From Nymphaea colorata (taxonomy: Eukaryota; Streptophyta; Magnoliopsida; Nymphaeales; Nymphaeaceae), in the NCBI RefSeq assembly GCF_008831285.2, contig NC_045150.1:12443868-12507867 (forward strand): 64,000 nt of DNA. Reading direction: 5' to 3'. Under the pieces are notes generated by a model. It saw only the letters and a list, made by a program, of their open reading frames with translations, had not been told where the DNA came from and searched no databases. This document shows, one piece after another, positions 35,991 through 47,747 of the stretch. Positions within the stretch are counted from its first letter, which is position 1; every line of letters starts with the position of its first letter. Position numbers and translations under genes: made by a program.

Positions 35991-36183
35991 CCAAAAGAAA
36001 ATTCCGAAAATATGTATCCACCCCTCCCGGTGGAAACATATTTCCAGAAATATGTTTCCGGAATCGACCTGAACGGTCAAAAAAATATTTCCGCATTTGT
36101 TACGCTGGAAATATTTTGAAAACCAGAAAAATGTTTTTGGTTCCACAAGGAAATTCCCCCCCCCCCCCCCGTCAAACGCCCCT
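35991..36183 (+). repeat. Foldback-rich block ending in poly-C
   Basis: Short inverted motifs of the GGAAACATATTT/AAATATGTTTCC kind repeat here. They are followed by a C-run (about 36157-36170) and CAAACGCCCC at the right edge, a common look for the end of small DNA transposons. The matching left end was not found. Confidence 0.45.
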
Positions 36184-36416
36184 TAGATGTCAGGAAAAAC
36201 AAACTATTGTGGACATGCTTGGACATTAGTAGTAATCAATGTTTATTTACATGTCTCATGCATCAGTGATGGATAACTACTCCGATCCATGGAACATTGT
36301 GTCGGTGATGATTTTTATCGACACTATCTTCACCTATGATGAAAGGAAACATCGGTGAAACCTTTACCGATGCATTGCCATGTATCAACGACATGTTCAA
36401 ACTGTTGGTAATGTGT

Positions 36417-36590
36417 AAGTTTTTTGTATTGATGTCTATTTCTTAGAAAATGACCTATTTGAGAAATCATGTCGAAGGACGAGAACATGTCAAACTGTCC
36501 AAGAAGTTTTTTGTATTGATGTCTATTTCTTAGAAAATGACCTATTTGAAAAATCATGTCGAAGGACGAGAACATGTCAAACTGTCCAAG
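36417..36590 (+). repeat. Two tandem copies of an 87-bp unit
   Basis: Units 36417-36503 and 36504-36590 are almost identical, each beginning AAGTTTTTTGTATTGATG and ending CAAACTGTCCAAG. The proposed CACTA right end falls inside the first unit. Confidence 0.9.
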
Positions 36591-37310
36591 ACACCTTCAA
36601 CAACATTAATGATTGGCATGAATAGCTAGTCAACAAACTTGTGGATTAGACCCTGTTTGCTTGACTACTAGGTCATAAGCCAGCTAGTTACTCATCAATT
36701 GGATCTTAATTTTCTATAATATTTCTTATTTCTTGCTGATTGTTGACAACCAAGTGATGGAATAATAAATAACTAACTATATTTTTTTTGGACTTTAAGT
36801 TTAACTAGCTTTTGCATTCCCACATTTGGACTTTAGTTTTTAATGCTAAGAGAGGTAAAGAACTTATTAGTTGCCAAATTTAATAATTGTTGGCCCTTTT
36901 TTGAAAAATATTGCCTATTTCTACTTAACTTGAGCAGTCATCAAAAAAATAAACAACTATCATTTTTTTTATTTCTTTCAAAAAAGTCTTGCAAAGGCAT
37001 GCAAAATCATGTTGAGGTTATTTATTCATTTTTTAAAATTTTTACTACCATCAATAATGTTAACCTAGTTGGTTCTAAAGTTAAATTTTTACTAACGCCA
37101 AATTTCATTTTTTTTAATTTTTTTTTAATTTTTTTTATGGAACAACCCAACTCGTTCGCAATGGCGGCTTGCAAGGGGATACAACTCCCTACCTTTATTA
37201 AACAAAATTAGTTGTACAAAAAGGCAAGGATAGCATCATAAAATCTGCTATCCTTCATACACAATATAACCAAAGGCTAACTCACGCTTTTAGAATACAT
37301 ATGTCATATC
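36591..37310. other. AT-rich intergenic DNA
   Basis: No gene or element recognised. It contains T-rich and A-rich runs near 36780 and 37100-37135. Confidence 0.4.
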
Positions 37311-37315
37311 ACAAA

Positions 37316-40300
37316 TGTCACACCCCAACCTTTTGACCCTCAAACAAATTTTTTTCTAAGCATAAAGCATTGAGGTGCGGCCACACAACAATTCAAAAAG
37401 GAGGGAGCTATGTCATTCGAAACAATGAGGCAACTTTTATTTATATAACAATTTCAATTCATACAAAATCACATTTATATGTATCACAAAAATGCTCTAA
37501 CCCATATAATTAATGTCAAACAAAAAACAAAACAAGACATCAATACAACCAAATCAAAACACGCCGGCACTACAAAAGACCCAAAACCTCCCAAACAAGA
37601 TGTGAGTTCAACCATGTGATCAACCTACTGCCCCGAGTTCACCAAAACCTAAAAAAAATAGAACAACAGAAGGCATAGCTTTCGCAATATGGCAACAAGC
37701 TAGGAAAAATCCCTAACCCTCTTAGGTAGGGCTTAAATATGAGGTAATCATAATCATAAAAACAAGTTATCATCATATCGTGACAGGGCATAGTCACATC
37801 ATTTGTCAAGCCCCTCACATATACCACAACATATAAAGACTATTCAATGGCTACGATAACACAATTCCAATTCACATGCAAGGTATACATAAACATATCA
37901 TTCTCATTCATTTCATTCACATGCACATCATTCATATGCATTTAATTCATATTCTTTTCATTTTCATTAGCTTCAGTGAATTGAAAGTTCCTGTGGGTGC
38001 AAACACATGCACGTGCACACCGCGGACGGCATATAGCCATTTCTGCAGCAGCGGTAGAGCACTCATGCATGGATGTGTGAATTCCAAGGAGAGATACTCA
38101 GCCTTCCCTAAGACACCCAGGTTGGGAAGGCGGGAGCCCAGCGCTCCAAGCACATCATACAACAGTACTATGGGACCTTGCACCGTCTGTGCTCCGAACA
38201 GGCAAAACCAGTGGTAAAGGTGGGACAACTCCTAAACACAATGCCACCTCCCAAACACAATGCCACAACCTACTGGTCTCTCATCTCTTATTCTTTCATT
38301 TTTATCATTATAATTGCACGTTCACAAAATGATTGGTTAGCTCATGAGGTTGGTTCACTTCACGAGTGCACCCACACCTCCAAATGCCTCCACATGAGGG
38401 CTACACATAACACTAACAGTCTTAGCTAGCCGTCTAACAATATGAGTACAACTACCATCCAATCTCATTCAATTGCATCATTGCCCACAACAACACATAT
38501 GCAACAAATCACAACATTTACATTCATAAAAATTCATATCTTATCAAACACATCAATCACATCTTTCAAAACTTAGCCAAATCTTGGAGAGTAGTCTCGA
38601 TCCGTGATGGTTTGTAGCTGTCCTATGCAATTATTATTCTATTATGCTCTTCAATGCACAATCGGAGTCGAGGAGACACTCGACTCGATACCCCACATCA
38701 TTTGTCCTAAGCAGTTATCAATTTTAGCATGCACATGCAAATGCGCAACAGTTTTCAAAACAAGCTTCTAATAGCTTTCCAAAATAAAACTTATCACATG
38801 ACACATCATTCGCATGCATACATATATTCACTAACAAAACAATTGTTCAATCACATCAAAACCATATGATCCTATGATTCCGTAAACATACATATACATT
38901 CACATATTGGCCTCAGCCAGAGATTTGCCTGGAATGCTGCCATACCTATCGCGCGTCCATAAAACACTCCAAAACGCTTCGAGCTACACATCTTGTGCTC
39001 AAGGTCTAGTAGACGTGCCCAGTGTACCTGCAAACATAATCAAATGGTAAGTTCTCTACTCGTTTTGCTTTCCAATTTATACAAATCTGAAAATACAATC
39101 ATTGTGGCATGTCATCGCCTCAAGAGGGTGTCGACCCACAAAACCCTCCAGAAGGTCTCATCTCAACCCTCGAGGTTGCCACCAATGATTATAACTCAAA
39201 ACTTGTATTTGACTTATCACATGTACGATTCTCACTTATTTTCCTTAGTTGAGGTGTCTTTTCCACCATATGATTTTCAACATACAACGTATATGCACAT
39301 CAGTAGAAGCATATTTCCTAAACTCACTAAAACAATTCTAAACGTTCTCCACAACAATACAATCTCTACCATGCTTCCTAATTGCTTCGAAAATCAACCC
39401 ATCATGCTTATAAAATCATTGTAGACATGGATCATCACCCCTCCACATTAGTCCTAGACCTTCCCCAAAATAGTAACGTCGTTAACAAACATTCTAATTC
39501 ATCAAATCTTAAATCTAGCATGCTCCATTAATAATTATACATTTTCCCATAACAAATATTCAATCATCTACGCTCGATTGGGCTTTGCTCACCCCAATTA
39601 AAGAGTCCAAACTGCTGCGATGCTTTTGGCAGCCACCTCAACCATTCAACGATCCCCAAACGGCAAAAATCGTGCAATGCCGCCACCCCTAATGCCGTCT
39701 AGTCACTGCTATGAGGGAGAAAATGCATCCCAAGCTGCCAACTGACCAAACAGCCACCAAAGAGTCAAAATCGATGAAAAAAAGGGGTTCAAGAGAGGGG
39801 TTGTCATTTGAAGGAGGCAGTCATCGGTTGGGAGGGATTGGTTCGATTGGGGGAAAGGGAAAAACAGTGAGGGAGTGAGATTGGCGATAGGGAGAGGGAG
39901 AGTGGTGCAGGAGAGAGATAGAGTGGGTAGAGAGGGTTCGGACAAAAGGAAAGGGGCAGACAGAGAGGGTGGGAGAGGGAGCATCGGCAGAGAGAGTAAG
40001 AGAGACCATAGAGAGAGAGAGAGAGATGCAAGTGAAGAGCATGAGAGAAAGAGGGGCATTCGATAGAGAAGAATCGGGATTGAGGGAGAGGCGTCGGAAG
40101 AGGAAAACAGTGAGAGAGGGAGGAGAAGAAGAAAGAAGAGAGGGAAACGGGTGGGCTTACCTACCCGCCACCACCACCGTCGCCCTCCACCTCTGCCACT
40201 GCTGCTATCTCTTCCATATCCTTCTTCTTTGTGTTGCGGTCGTAGCAAAGGAAGAGTCGAAGAGGAAGAAGAGAGAGATGCTAAGGAAAGTGAGGGAGAA

Positions 40301-40389
40301 GAGCCCTCGCGTTGGCTCTCACACGGGTAAGTTGCGGGTCTGGGTCTGGACCCGCTCCAACCCGACCTGCAATTAAGACTAGCGTTACA
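37316..40389 (-). repeat. Gypsy 3' LTR (left on plus strand)
   Basis: Plus-strand start TGTCACACCCCAACC and end ...AGCGTTACA. It has a purine-rich block (about 39850-40150, many GAGAG) near the end that is upstream in element orientation. Open frames in it repeat in the other LTR and are not genes. Confidence 0.93.
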
Positions 40390-40400
40390 TCCTACCCTAC
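40390..40400 (-). other. Gypsy polypurine tract
   Basis: On the minus strand GTAGGGTAGGA directly precedes the 3' LTR. This is the expected position for the plus-strand primer. Confidence 0.8.
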
Positions 40401-40439
40401 TTAAATAAAATTTCGTCCTTGAAATTTATATCATACCTC

Positions 40440-40790
40440 AATGCAAGAACAGATGTGGGTACTTCTTTCGCATATCCTCCTTGAGTTCCTATGTGTTCTC
40501 CTTCAACCCATGGTGTTGTCATTCCACCTTCACTAAGGGAATCCTCTTCGTGCGAAGCACTTGCTCTCTTTGATCCACAATTCTAATAGGTTTTTTTTCA
40601 TTGTCAAATCATCTTGAACCTGAATACCTTGAAAATTGATCACATGCGTAGGATTTGCTACATATTTTTGATGCATGGAAACATGGAAAACGTCATGAAC
40701 ATGACTCAAATCAGGTGGTAGTGCGAGTCTGTACGCCACCTCTCCTATCTTCTCTAATATCTCAATATGTTCACCAACTGTGCATGTAAC
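40440..40790 (-). pseudogene. C-terminal remnant of Gypsy pol (post-integrase)
   Basis: On the minus strand the segment reads 'GEHIEILEKIGEVAYRLALPP', then 'HDVFHVSMHQKYV' and further 'PLVKVEWQHHG', typical of the end of chromovirus integrase and the chromodomain-proximal tail. It has no catalytic core and contains a stop and a frame change. It directly follows the protease segment, so the RT, RNase H and integrase core were removed by one deletion near 40790-40844. Confidence 0.75.
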
Positions 40791-40843
40791 TGATGTTGAT
40801 GGATTTCCACGTCCACATCAGGTAGGTACTGGCTATACGACTC

Positions 40844-41900
40844 TTAAGCATGCATAGGGCTGACCACTTTTAAAATATACGACATTATCCTAGCCGACAC
40901 TTCTAGTAAAGTAGCAAATCGACTAGATATAAACGAATGAGTCGCCCCTGCATCAAACAACAGTCTAGCAATATGAGAACCAATAAGTACAGTACCTTTA
41001 ATAAGGTCGTGTATCCGTAGCTCCTCCATAGTAGTTGCGTAGACACGTCTGATTGTCCTTTGTTCACTAAAAGGACCAGCCTCGGGCTTCTTCAACTTAT
41101 TTTCTCGCTTTATGGAGCAATCTTTGATGAAGTGCCCCATCCCTCCACAATGTAAACACGCCCCAATCACTCGATAACATGGCTTTCTGGGGTGCACACA
41201 TGAGCAAGTAGGGCACCTCGGTAGAGTTGGAGTAGTCACTACCCCCTGTGTGGCATCACTAGGATTCAGCCTGTTTTGCCTGAATGTTTGGTCATCACGC
41301 CTCTCATAAGGCTTTGTCCTACCTGCAAAGTGGTGGTGTTTGACTGGCACACGTCCACCATATGCGTGTTGGCATGTCTTCTTGTAATGGACCTTTTGTG
41401 TCCTTGCCTAGTCATCTTCCATGCATCTTGCCATGGTGACTGCCTCGTCCAAGTCGTGAGGTCTACTTGACATAACTTTGCTTCGCAGTCCATCACGCCC
41501 ACGTACAAACTTGTTTGCTCTGACCTCATCTGTAGTGTAGAGGTGCGGGCAATACACCTCCAAGTGTCGATATTTCATAACGTATTCTTCCAAGCTCAAA
41601 TGATTATGCTGCAAATCAAGAAACTCTTGCATTTTCTTGTCTCTGGCATGCACTGAAAAGTAAGTATTGAAACAAGAATCTCTAAACTGCTTCCATGAGA
41701 TTGACAGTTGGCCTGCAAACCGGATCTCACGGGTTGATTGCCACCAGTTCTTGGCATCATCTTTCAATAGGTAAGAGTCATAATTCACCTTGTCTCCTTC
41801 TAGCATCTTCAGAAGCTCAAAGATGTGTTTTACCTCTTCAATTCATTCATTTGCCTTGTATGGACTGTATCTCCAGTAAAAACATGCGGCTGCATTGCTA
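40844..41900 (-). pseudogene. Gypsy gag-protease (broken)
   Basis: On the minus strand a retrotransposon gag domain is visible ('SYLLKDDAKNWWQSTREI', 'SWKQFRDSCFNTYF', 'FLDLQHNHLSLEEYVMKY'). A CCHC knuckle follows (CLHCGGMGHFIKDC), then an aspartic protease segment with DAGATHSFIS, where chromoviruses have the catalytic Asp. A TAG near 41405-41407 interrupts one otherwise continuous frame, and another stop lies upstream of 41806. The protein ends just after the protease because of the pol deletion. Confidence 0.85.
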
Positions 41901-42451
41901 TAAACTGCTAGAATGACACCGTTGTTGCCTTCTCCTGAAGTGGCGCAGTGGTGTCTCCTATAGGGGATGTGTGACTCCTCTGATTACTGACTATCGACTT
42001 TACAAGGGAGGTCAGTGTCTACAAGGTCGTCAGCAGTATAGTTTGTTGATCCACAGGTGGAGTCTCCCTTGCTGGGGTTTGGGCACCCACCCTAGTTTCA
42101 GCATTCTATTGCCCTTATGTACTATCATCCACTGGGATACGTGCATCCGAATGGGCTAAACTTGGCTCTCTTTGAGCCTCTGCAAGTGGCCCAGTTCACT
42201 TTTTATCCCTACGTTGTACTCCATCTGTACAAAGAAGAACTCTTATTCTCAAACAAAATCTATGACCAATCTTGCAAATCAAATCACAGACATACATTAG
42301 CACAATGTTTCAAAACATCGATCACATTATGTACTTATACTTTACTGTAAAATCAAAACTACAATAACAGTTCAATCAAGGAGCGCGTACCCGGGCAACA
42401 CGACTTCACAGATAGTCTTTAACTCACATCCATAGTAGGGTTTTGCCATAA

Positions 42452-42462
42452 CTCTGATACCA
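42452..42462 (-). other. Gypsy primer binding site (tRNA-iMet type)
   Basis: The minus strand reads TGGTATCAGAG, complementary to the 3' end of plant initiator tRNA-Met, four nucleotides from the 5' LTR. Confidence 0.9.
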
Positions 42463-42466
42463 AAGT

Positions 42467-45466
42467 TGTCACACCCCAACCTTTTGACCCTCAAACAAAT
42501 TTTTTTTAAGCATAAAGCATTAAGGTGCGACTACACAACAATTCATAAAGGAGAGAGCTATGTCATTCGAAACAATAGGGCAGCTTTCATTTATATAACA
42601 ATTTCAATTCATACAAGATCACATTTATATGCATTACAAAAATGCTCCAATCCATATAATTGATGTCTAACAAAAAAAAAACAAGACATCAATACAACAA
42701 AAACAAGATGCACCGGTACTACAAAAGACCCAAACCTCCCCAGTAGGATGTGAGTTCAACCATGTGATCAACTTGTTGCCCCGAGTCCGCCAAAACCTGA
42801 AAAAAATAAAACAACAAAAGGCTTAGCTTTCGCAGTATGACAACAAGCCAGGAAAATTCCTAACCCTCTTAGGTAGAGCTCAAATATGATATAATAATAA
42901 TCATAAAAACAAGTTATCATCATGTCGTGACATGGCATAGTCACGTCATTTGCCTAGAAGGCCCCTCACATATACCACAACATGTAATGACCATTCAATG
43001 ACAACGATAACACAATTCCAATTCACATGCAAGGTATGCATAAACATATCATTTACATTCATTTCATTCACATGCACATCATTCATATACATTTCATTCA
43101 TATTCTTTTCATTTTCATTAGCTTCAACGAATTGACAGTTCCTGTGGGTACAAACACAGGCACGTGCACACCACGGACGGCCTACAGTCAGGAGACAACC
43201 TCCGTGATGGCCCGAAACAGTATGGATCTATTTCCACTGTAGCGGTAGAGCACTCATCAATGGATGTGTGAATTCTAAAGAAAGATACTCAACCTTCCCT
43301 AAGACACCCAGGTTGGGAAGGTGGGAGCCCAACGCTCCAAGCAAATCACACAACAGTACCTTGGGGCCTTACACTGCATGCGCTCCGAACAAAAGAGAAC
43401 AGTGGTGAAGGTGGGACAACTCCCAAACACAATGCCACAACCTACTGGCCTCTCATCTCTTATTCTTTCATTTTTATCATTATAATTGCACGTTCACAAA
43501 ATGACTGCCTAGCTCATGAGGTTGGTTCACTTCACGAGTGCACCCACACCTCCAAATGCCTTCACACGAGGGCTACACATAACATTAACAGTCTTAGCTA
43601 GCCGTCTAACAATATGGGTACAACTACCCTCCAATCTCATTCAATTGCATCATTGCCCACAACAACACATATGCAACAAATCACAACATTTACATTCATA
43701 AAAATTCACATCTTATCAAACACATCAATCACATCTTTCAAAACTTAGCTAAATCCTGGAGAGTAGTCTCGATCCGTGATGGCTTGTAGTTGTCCTACGC
43801 AATTATTATTCTATTATGCTCTCTAACGCACAATCGGGGTCGATGAGACACTCGACTCGATACCCCAACTTATATGTCCTAAGCTAACAGTTTTCAAAAC
43901 AAGATTCTAATAGCTTTTCAAAACAAAACTTATCACATAACACATTATTCACATGCATATATATATTCACTTATAAAACAATCGTTCAATCACATCAAAA
44001 TCATTGAATCCTATGATCCTGAAAACACACATTCACATATTGGCCCCGGGCAGAGGTTTGCCTGGAATGCCGTCATACCTATCGCGCGTCCATAAAATTT
44101 TTCAAAACGCCTCGAGCTACACGTCTTGTGTTCAAAGTCTACTAGACGTGCCCAGTGTACCTGAAAACATAATCAAATGGTAAGTTCTCTATTCACTTCA
44201 CTTTCCAATTTATACAAATCTGAAAATACAATCATTGAGGCATGTCATCGCCTCAAGAGGGTGTCGACCCACAAAGCCCTCCAGAAGGTCTCATCCCAAC
44301 CCTCAAGGTTGCCACCAGTGATTATAACTCAAAACTTGTATTTGACTTATCACACATACGATTCTCACTTGTTTTCCTTAGTTGAGGTGTCTTCCCCACC
44401 ATAAGATTCTCAACATACAACATATATGCACATCAATAGAAGCATATTTTCCAAACTCACTAAAACGATTCTAAACATTCTCCACAACAATACAATCTCT
44501 ACCATGCTTCCTAATTGCTTCGAAAATCAACCTATCATGTTTATAAGATCATTGTAGACATGGATCATCGTCCCTCCATATTAGTCCTAGACCTTCCCCA
44601 AAATAGTAACGTCGTTAACAAACATTCTAATTCATCAAATCTTAAATCTAGCATGCTCCATTAATAATTATACATGTTCCAACAACAAATATTCAACCAT
44701 CTGGGCTCGATTAGGCCTTGTTCACCTCAATTAAAGAGTCCAAACTGCTACGATGCTTTTGGCAACCACCTCAAGCGTTCAACGATCCACAAACGGCAAA
44801 AATCGTGCAAGGCCGCCACCCCCAACGCGTCTAGTCGCTGCTATCAGGGGGGGAATGTGTCCCCAAGCTGCCAACCGACCAAACGGCCACCAAAGAGTCA
44901 AAATCGATGAAAAAAGGGGGGTTCAAGAGAGGGGTCATTTGAATGAGGCAGTCGGTTGGGGGAAAGGGAAAAACAGTGAGGGAGTGAGATTGGCGATAGG
45001 GAAAGGGAGAGTGGTGCGGGAGAGAGAGTGTGGGCGGAGAGGGTTCAGACAAAAGGGAATGGGCAGACAAAGAGGGCGAGAGACGAATGGAGAGAGTAAG
45101 AGAGACCGCAGAGAGAGAGAGAGATGCGAGTGAGGAGCACAAGAGAAAGAGGGGCATTTGACAGAGAAGAATCAGGATTGAGGGAGAGGCATCGGAAGAG
45201 GAAAACAGCGAGAGAGGGAGGAGGAGAAGAAAGAAGAGAGGGAAACGGGCGGGCTTACCTGCGTGCCACCACCGTCGCCCTCCACCTCTGCTGCTGCTGC
45301 TATCTCTTCTGTGTCCTTCTTCTCTGTGTTGCGGTCGTAGCAAAGGAAGAAGAGAGAGACGCTAAGGAAAGTGAGGGAGAAGAGCCCTCGCGGCTCTCAC
45401 GTGGGTAAGTTATGGTCCGGGTCTAGACCCGCTCCAACTCGACCTGCAATTAAAATGAGCGTTACA
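42467..45466 (-). repeat. Gypsy 5' LTR (right on plus strand)
   Basis: This is the partner of 37316-40389, with the same ends and the same purine-rich block (about 44930-45240). It is slightly shorter because of small deletions (for example around 43880 and 44950). Confidence 0.93.
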
Positions 45467-45471
45467 ACAAA

Positions 45472-46199
45472 AATATAGGAAAGACTTAAGATCAACGTAA
45501 GTTAGCCTGCACACAAAATTATGTCCCTCCACTCCTTGATTTGGAAGGTAATGAAGGAGCCAAAATCACTGTATGATAACCTATTTCAACTTTAACATTG
45601 TAATGAAAGTCTTTTACCAACATGTAGAACTTCAACCATAGTCTATTACCTTCATAATGTTGTCGTGTTGTCTAAATGAGGGCTTCCACCCTCGTGCAGA
45701 TGGATATATAACTGCCATACTCTTTATGATACCTGAACATTTTTTCCAGCATCTCCAACTCGCCTGCAAGTACCCTAGCCCTTGAATTCAACAGTAAAGA
45801 CATACCATTAGTTCCATCACTAAAATTAGAGTTTCCTGCAACCCTCAACTGCCCAAAAAATTTCGACCTATGTGATCTCAAAGAAAAGCATATTTGAAGA
45901 TTCTCTATGCCTGACAGAGCACATTAGGTTAGAAATAGCCCAAATGCACATTGTGCCTTCCATATCCTTTAGCCATTTGATACCCAAGAAGGTGTCCACA
46001 CATGTAGACCAAATGTCTTCTTTAATGTTGATGGCTGCACCTAGTTTTTCTTCATGAGTCATCTTATTTCGATGCCCCCAAATTCACTAACAAACAACAG
46101 GAAAGGTGATTCTCCAACACACCCTCCTCCTCCTCCACCATGCAACTTCTTTTGCATCCACCGTCTCAATTCAAACTTGAAGTTGCAAGAGGGTGAATA
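45472..46199. other. Intergenic, possibly decayed LINE 3' end
   Basis: It follows the LINE zinc-finger remnant in minus-strand direction. Weak protein-like stretches such as 'HEEKLGAAINIKEDIW' may belong to the LINE C-terminus, but I cannot confirm it. Confidence 0.35.
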
Positions 46200-46525
46200 G
46201 ATGACGCCAAACATGACCGAAATCTACTCCCAGATTTCTCTGGCTACCTTACAATAGAGAATAATATGTTCATTAGTTTTTTTCAGCTTTCTTGCAAACA
46301 ATGCAATAGTTAGCAAGTTAAGCCTAACTTCTTGATTCTGTCTAAAGTGAGCAGCCTGCCATTGCTCGCAAGGAAGCTGAACCAACATACATTGGACAAA
46401 GCTTTTCCTTGCCAAAAGGGTGACTTTAAAAAATAATTTGCTAGAATATCAATTGCCTGTTTGGGTTTAGCTCCTGATTCAACCATTGTGTGGACAATAT
46501 TCTTCTCATATGCATCCATTTTCAT
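46200..46525 (-). pseudogene. LINE fragment: RT zinc-binding (zf-RVT) domain
   Basis: The minus strand resembles the C-terminal zf-RVT region of plant LINE open reading frame 2. 'SNVCWFSFLASNGRLLTLDRIKKLGL' matches the conserved 'W..F....W.A..GR..T.D.L..RG' theme. A CIVCKKAEK stretch in another frame and 'EHIILYC' in a third give the C-C-H-C metal ligands. Two frame changes within 150 bp make it a pseudogene. The endonuclease and RT domains are not present. Confidence 0.65.
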
Positions 46526-47739
46526 TGAGGTTAATGATTATCGATCATTGCATCCACATCTCTTAATGTCATACACATTTTTCTCCATACCTTTTTGTTT
46601 TTTAAATATTTCTTTGTTGCAAGTAAATCATTTCTAAATAACTCATTTGTTTCTTCTTGAACCATGTTCATGTGTCTCAAATCCACTCATTCTAGCATAT
46701 GGATTGTAAAATCGATGTGCATAATCATCACTACCAAATACCATTTCACCACTAGGAGTGAACTTTTTTTGGCACAATCGGAACCATATTTTGCATGTTG
46801 TTTACCTCATCAAACTACTCTTCGAGCAGCATTTGTATCAACATTCACATCCATTCACAATCGACTCGCTTCAATTTCTTGCATGCTAGTCTCCACATGT
46901 TAATCATTATGACCCACTTTTACCTTCACTCGAATAGTTTTGATTTCTTGTATTTGTGTACTTGCATCTGTATCCAACCTGTTTGCTACATTAGAACCTA
47001 CAGAATTGTGACTTGGATCCAAGTTTTCACATAGTGCATAAAAATTTGAGAAAGTAAATTAGTAGGCAAAAATGACATTATCAAATGTAAGTTATGTCAA
47101 CCAAAGCCTAGCGGAAGTTACATCTTGCAAGACAAATTTCACGTGTAATTGAAATGCAATGTATGTATAGACATGAACGTGTTGGCAAATTTGTAAGATC
47201 ACAAGTATGTAAATGAGAGAAGCCTATTTTCCTTTTTGCTTCTCTGATTGCTAGTTGTTGACGAAACTCCATTCTAGTGTACATGATGCATTAAGTAATT
47301 TCTATGTCAATTTTTTTTAGCGTGCTTCTTTCATATCATCGTACTTATCGTTATGGCTTTTGAGTGGCAAACCTTTTTATTCATAATGTTGCCTCGTTTT
47401 GTACCTTGTATTTTCAATGTAAGCCTAATTTATTTGCACGTAAATATTATCATAAATTGGTAATTGAAGCACTAATAGTGTTTCATTAATCTATCATAAC
47501 AATTGGAGCAAATCAATGTTTATTTGAATATGCCCATTTAAGAACACCATGTTCTCACTTATGCCCCCCTTTTTATCCTGTAAAGAATCAAAAGAAGTTA
47601 TTAAATAATGGTTAATATTTTGCCGAACAATTAAAACAAGTGATATGAGTATGTGAAATGTTAGCTCCCTCCCGACACTTATTTGTAGGTTCGGACCCGT
47701 ATTTGACGATATAGTTTCCGATCCTCTGTGGTCCGTCAA
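46526..47739. other. Intergenic, upstream of SR45
   Basis: No gene recognised. The AT-rich sequence has no transposon ends that I can support. Confidence 0.4.
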
Positions 47740-47747
47740 TATAAATA
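47740..47747 (+). promoter_or_regulatory. TATA box of the SR45 gene
   Basis: TATAAATA lies 165 bp upstream of the SR45 ATG. It is followed by telo-box-like AAACCCAAAACCCTCG and a GAAGAAGAAG leader, common in plant genes for RNA-processing and ribosomal proteins. Confidence 0.6.

Larger units (their letters stand above)
33082..36431 (+). mobile_element. CACTA-like non-autonomous transposon candidate
   Basis: The left edge reads CACTACAACAAAATGG, matching the CACTA terminal repeat pattern. The proposed right edge, ...TTTTTTGTATTG at 36431, is a degenerate inverse. Just inside each end lie repeated short motifs in both orientations, TTTTACTGATGTC and GACATTGGTAAA types (33920-34450) and 'CATCGGTGAAACCTTTACCGATG' type (36290-36420), as in CACTA subterminal regions. 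No transposase frame is seen. The 3-bp flanks (AAA and ATG) do not match, so the right border or the whole call may be wrong. Confidence 0.45.
37316..45466 (-). mobile_element. Gypsy chromovirus-like element, pol deleted, 3-kb LTRs
   Basis: This is a structurally complete LTR element of 8151 bp in minus orientation. Long terminal repeats of 3074 and 3000 bp enclose only about 2.08 kb. Target duplication ACAAA lies at 37311-37315 and 45467-45471, perfect on both sides. LTR ends are TGTAACG...TGTGACA read on the minus strand. The primer site TGGTATCAGAG (initiator-Met tRNA type) is at 42462-42452, four bases inside the 5' LTR. A polypurine tract GTAGGGTAGGA lies at 40400-40390 beside the 3' LTR. 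Inside are a broken gag-protease and the extreme C-terminus of pol. RT, RNase H and the integrase core are missing, so mobility would need a helper. The first 205 bp of the LTRs differ at about 17 places, mostly transitions (about 8%), implying an old insertion. Confidence 0.95.

Noticed and set aside
35591-36146. Minus-strand proline/serine-rich frames that look like repeats of a protein
   Set aside because: They follow the minisatellite period and have no start context or domain. Coding is fortuitous.
37876-38217. Frames with HIHFIHM-type repeats at 37.9-38.2 kb and 42.95-43.24 kb
   Set aside because: They derive from a CATTCA-rich stretch present in both LTRs of the Gypsy element, not from a gene.
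39709-40248. Long minus-strand frames in 39.7-40.3 kb and again at 44.8-45.3 kb
   Set aside because: They are the same low-complexity purine/pyrimidine block in the two Gypsy LTRs and show no domain.
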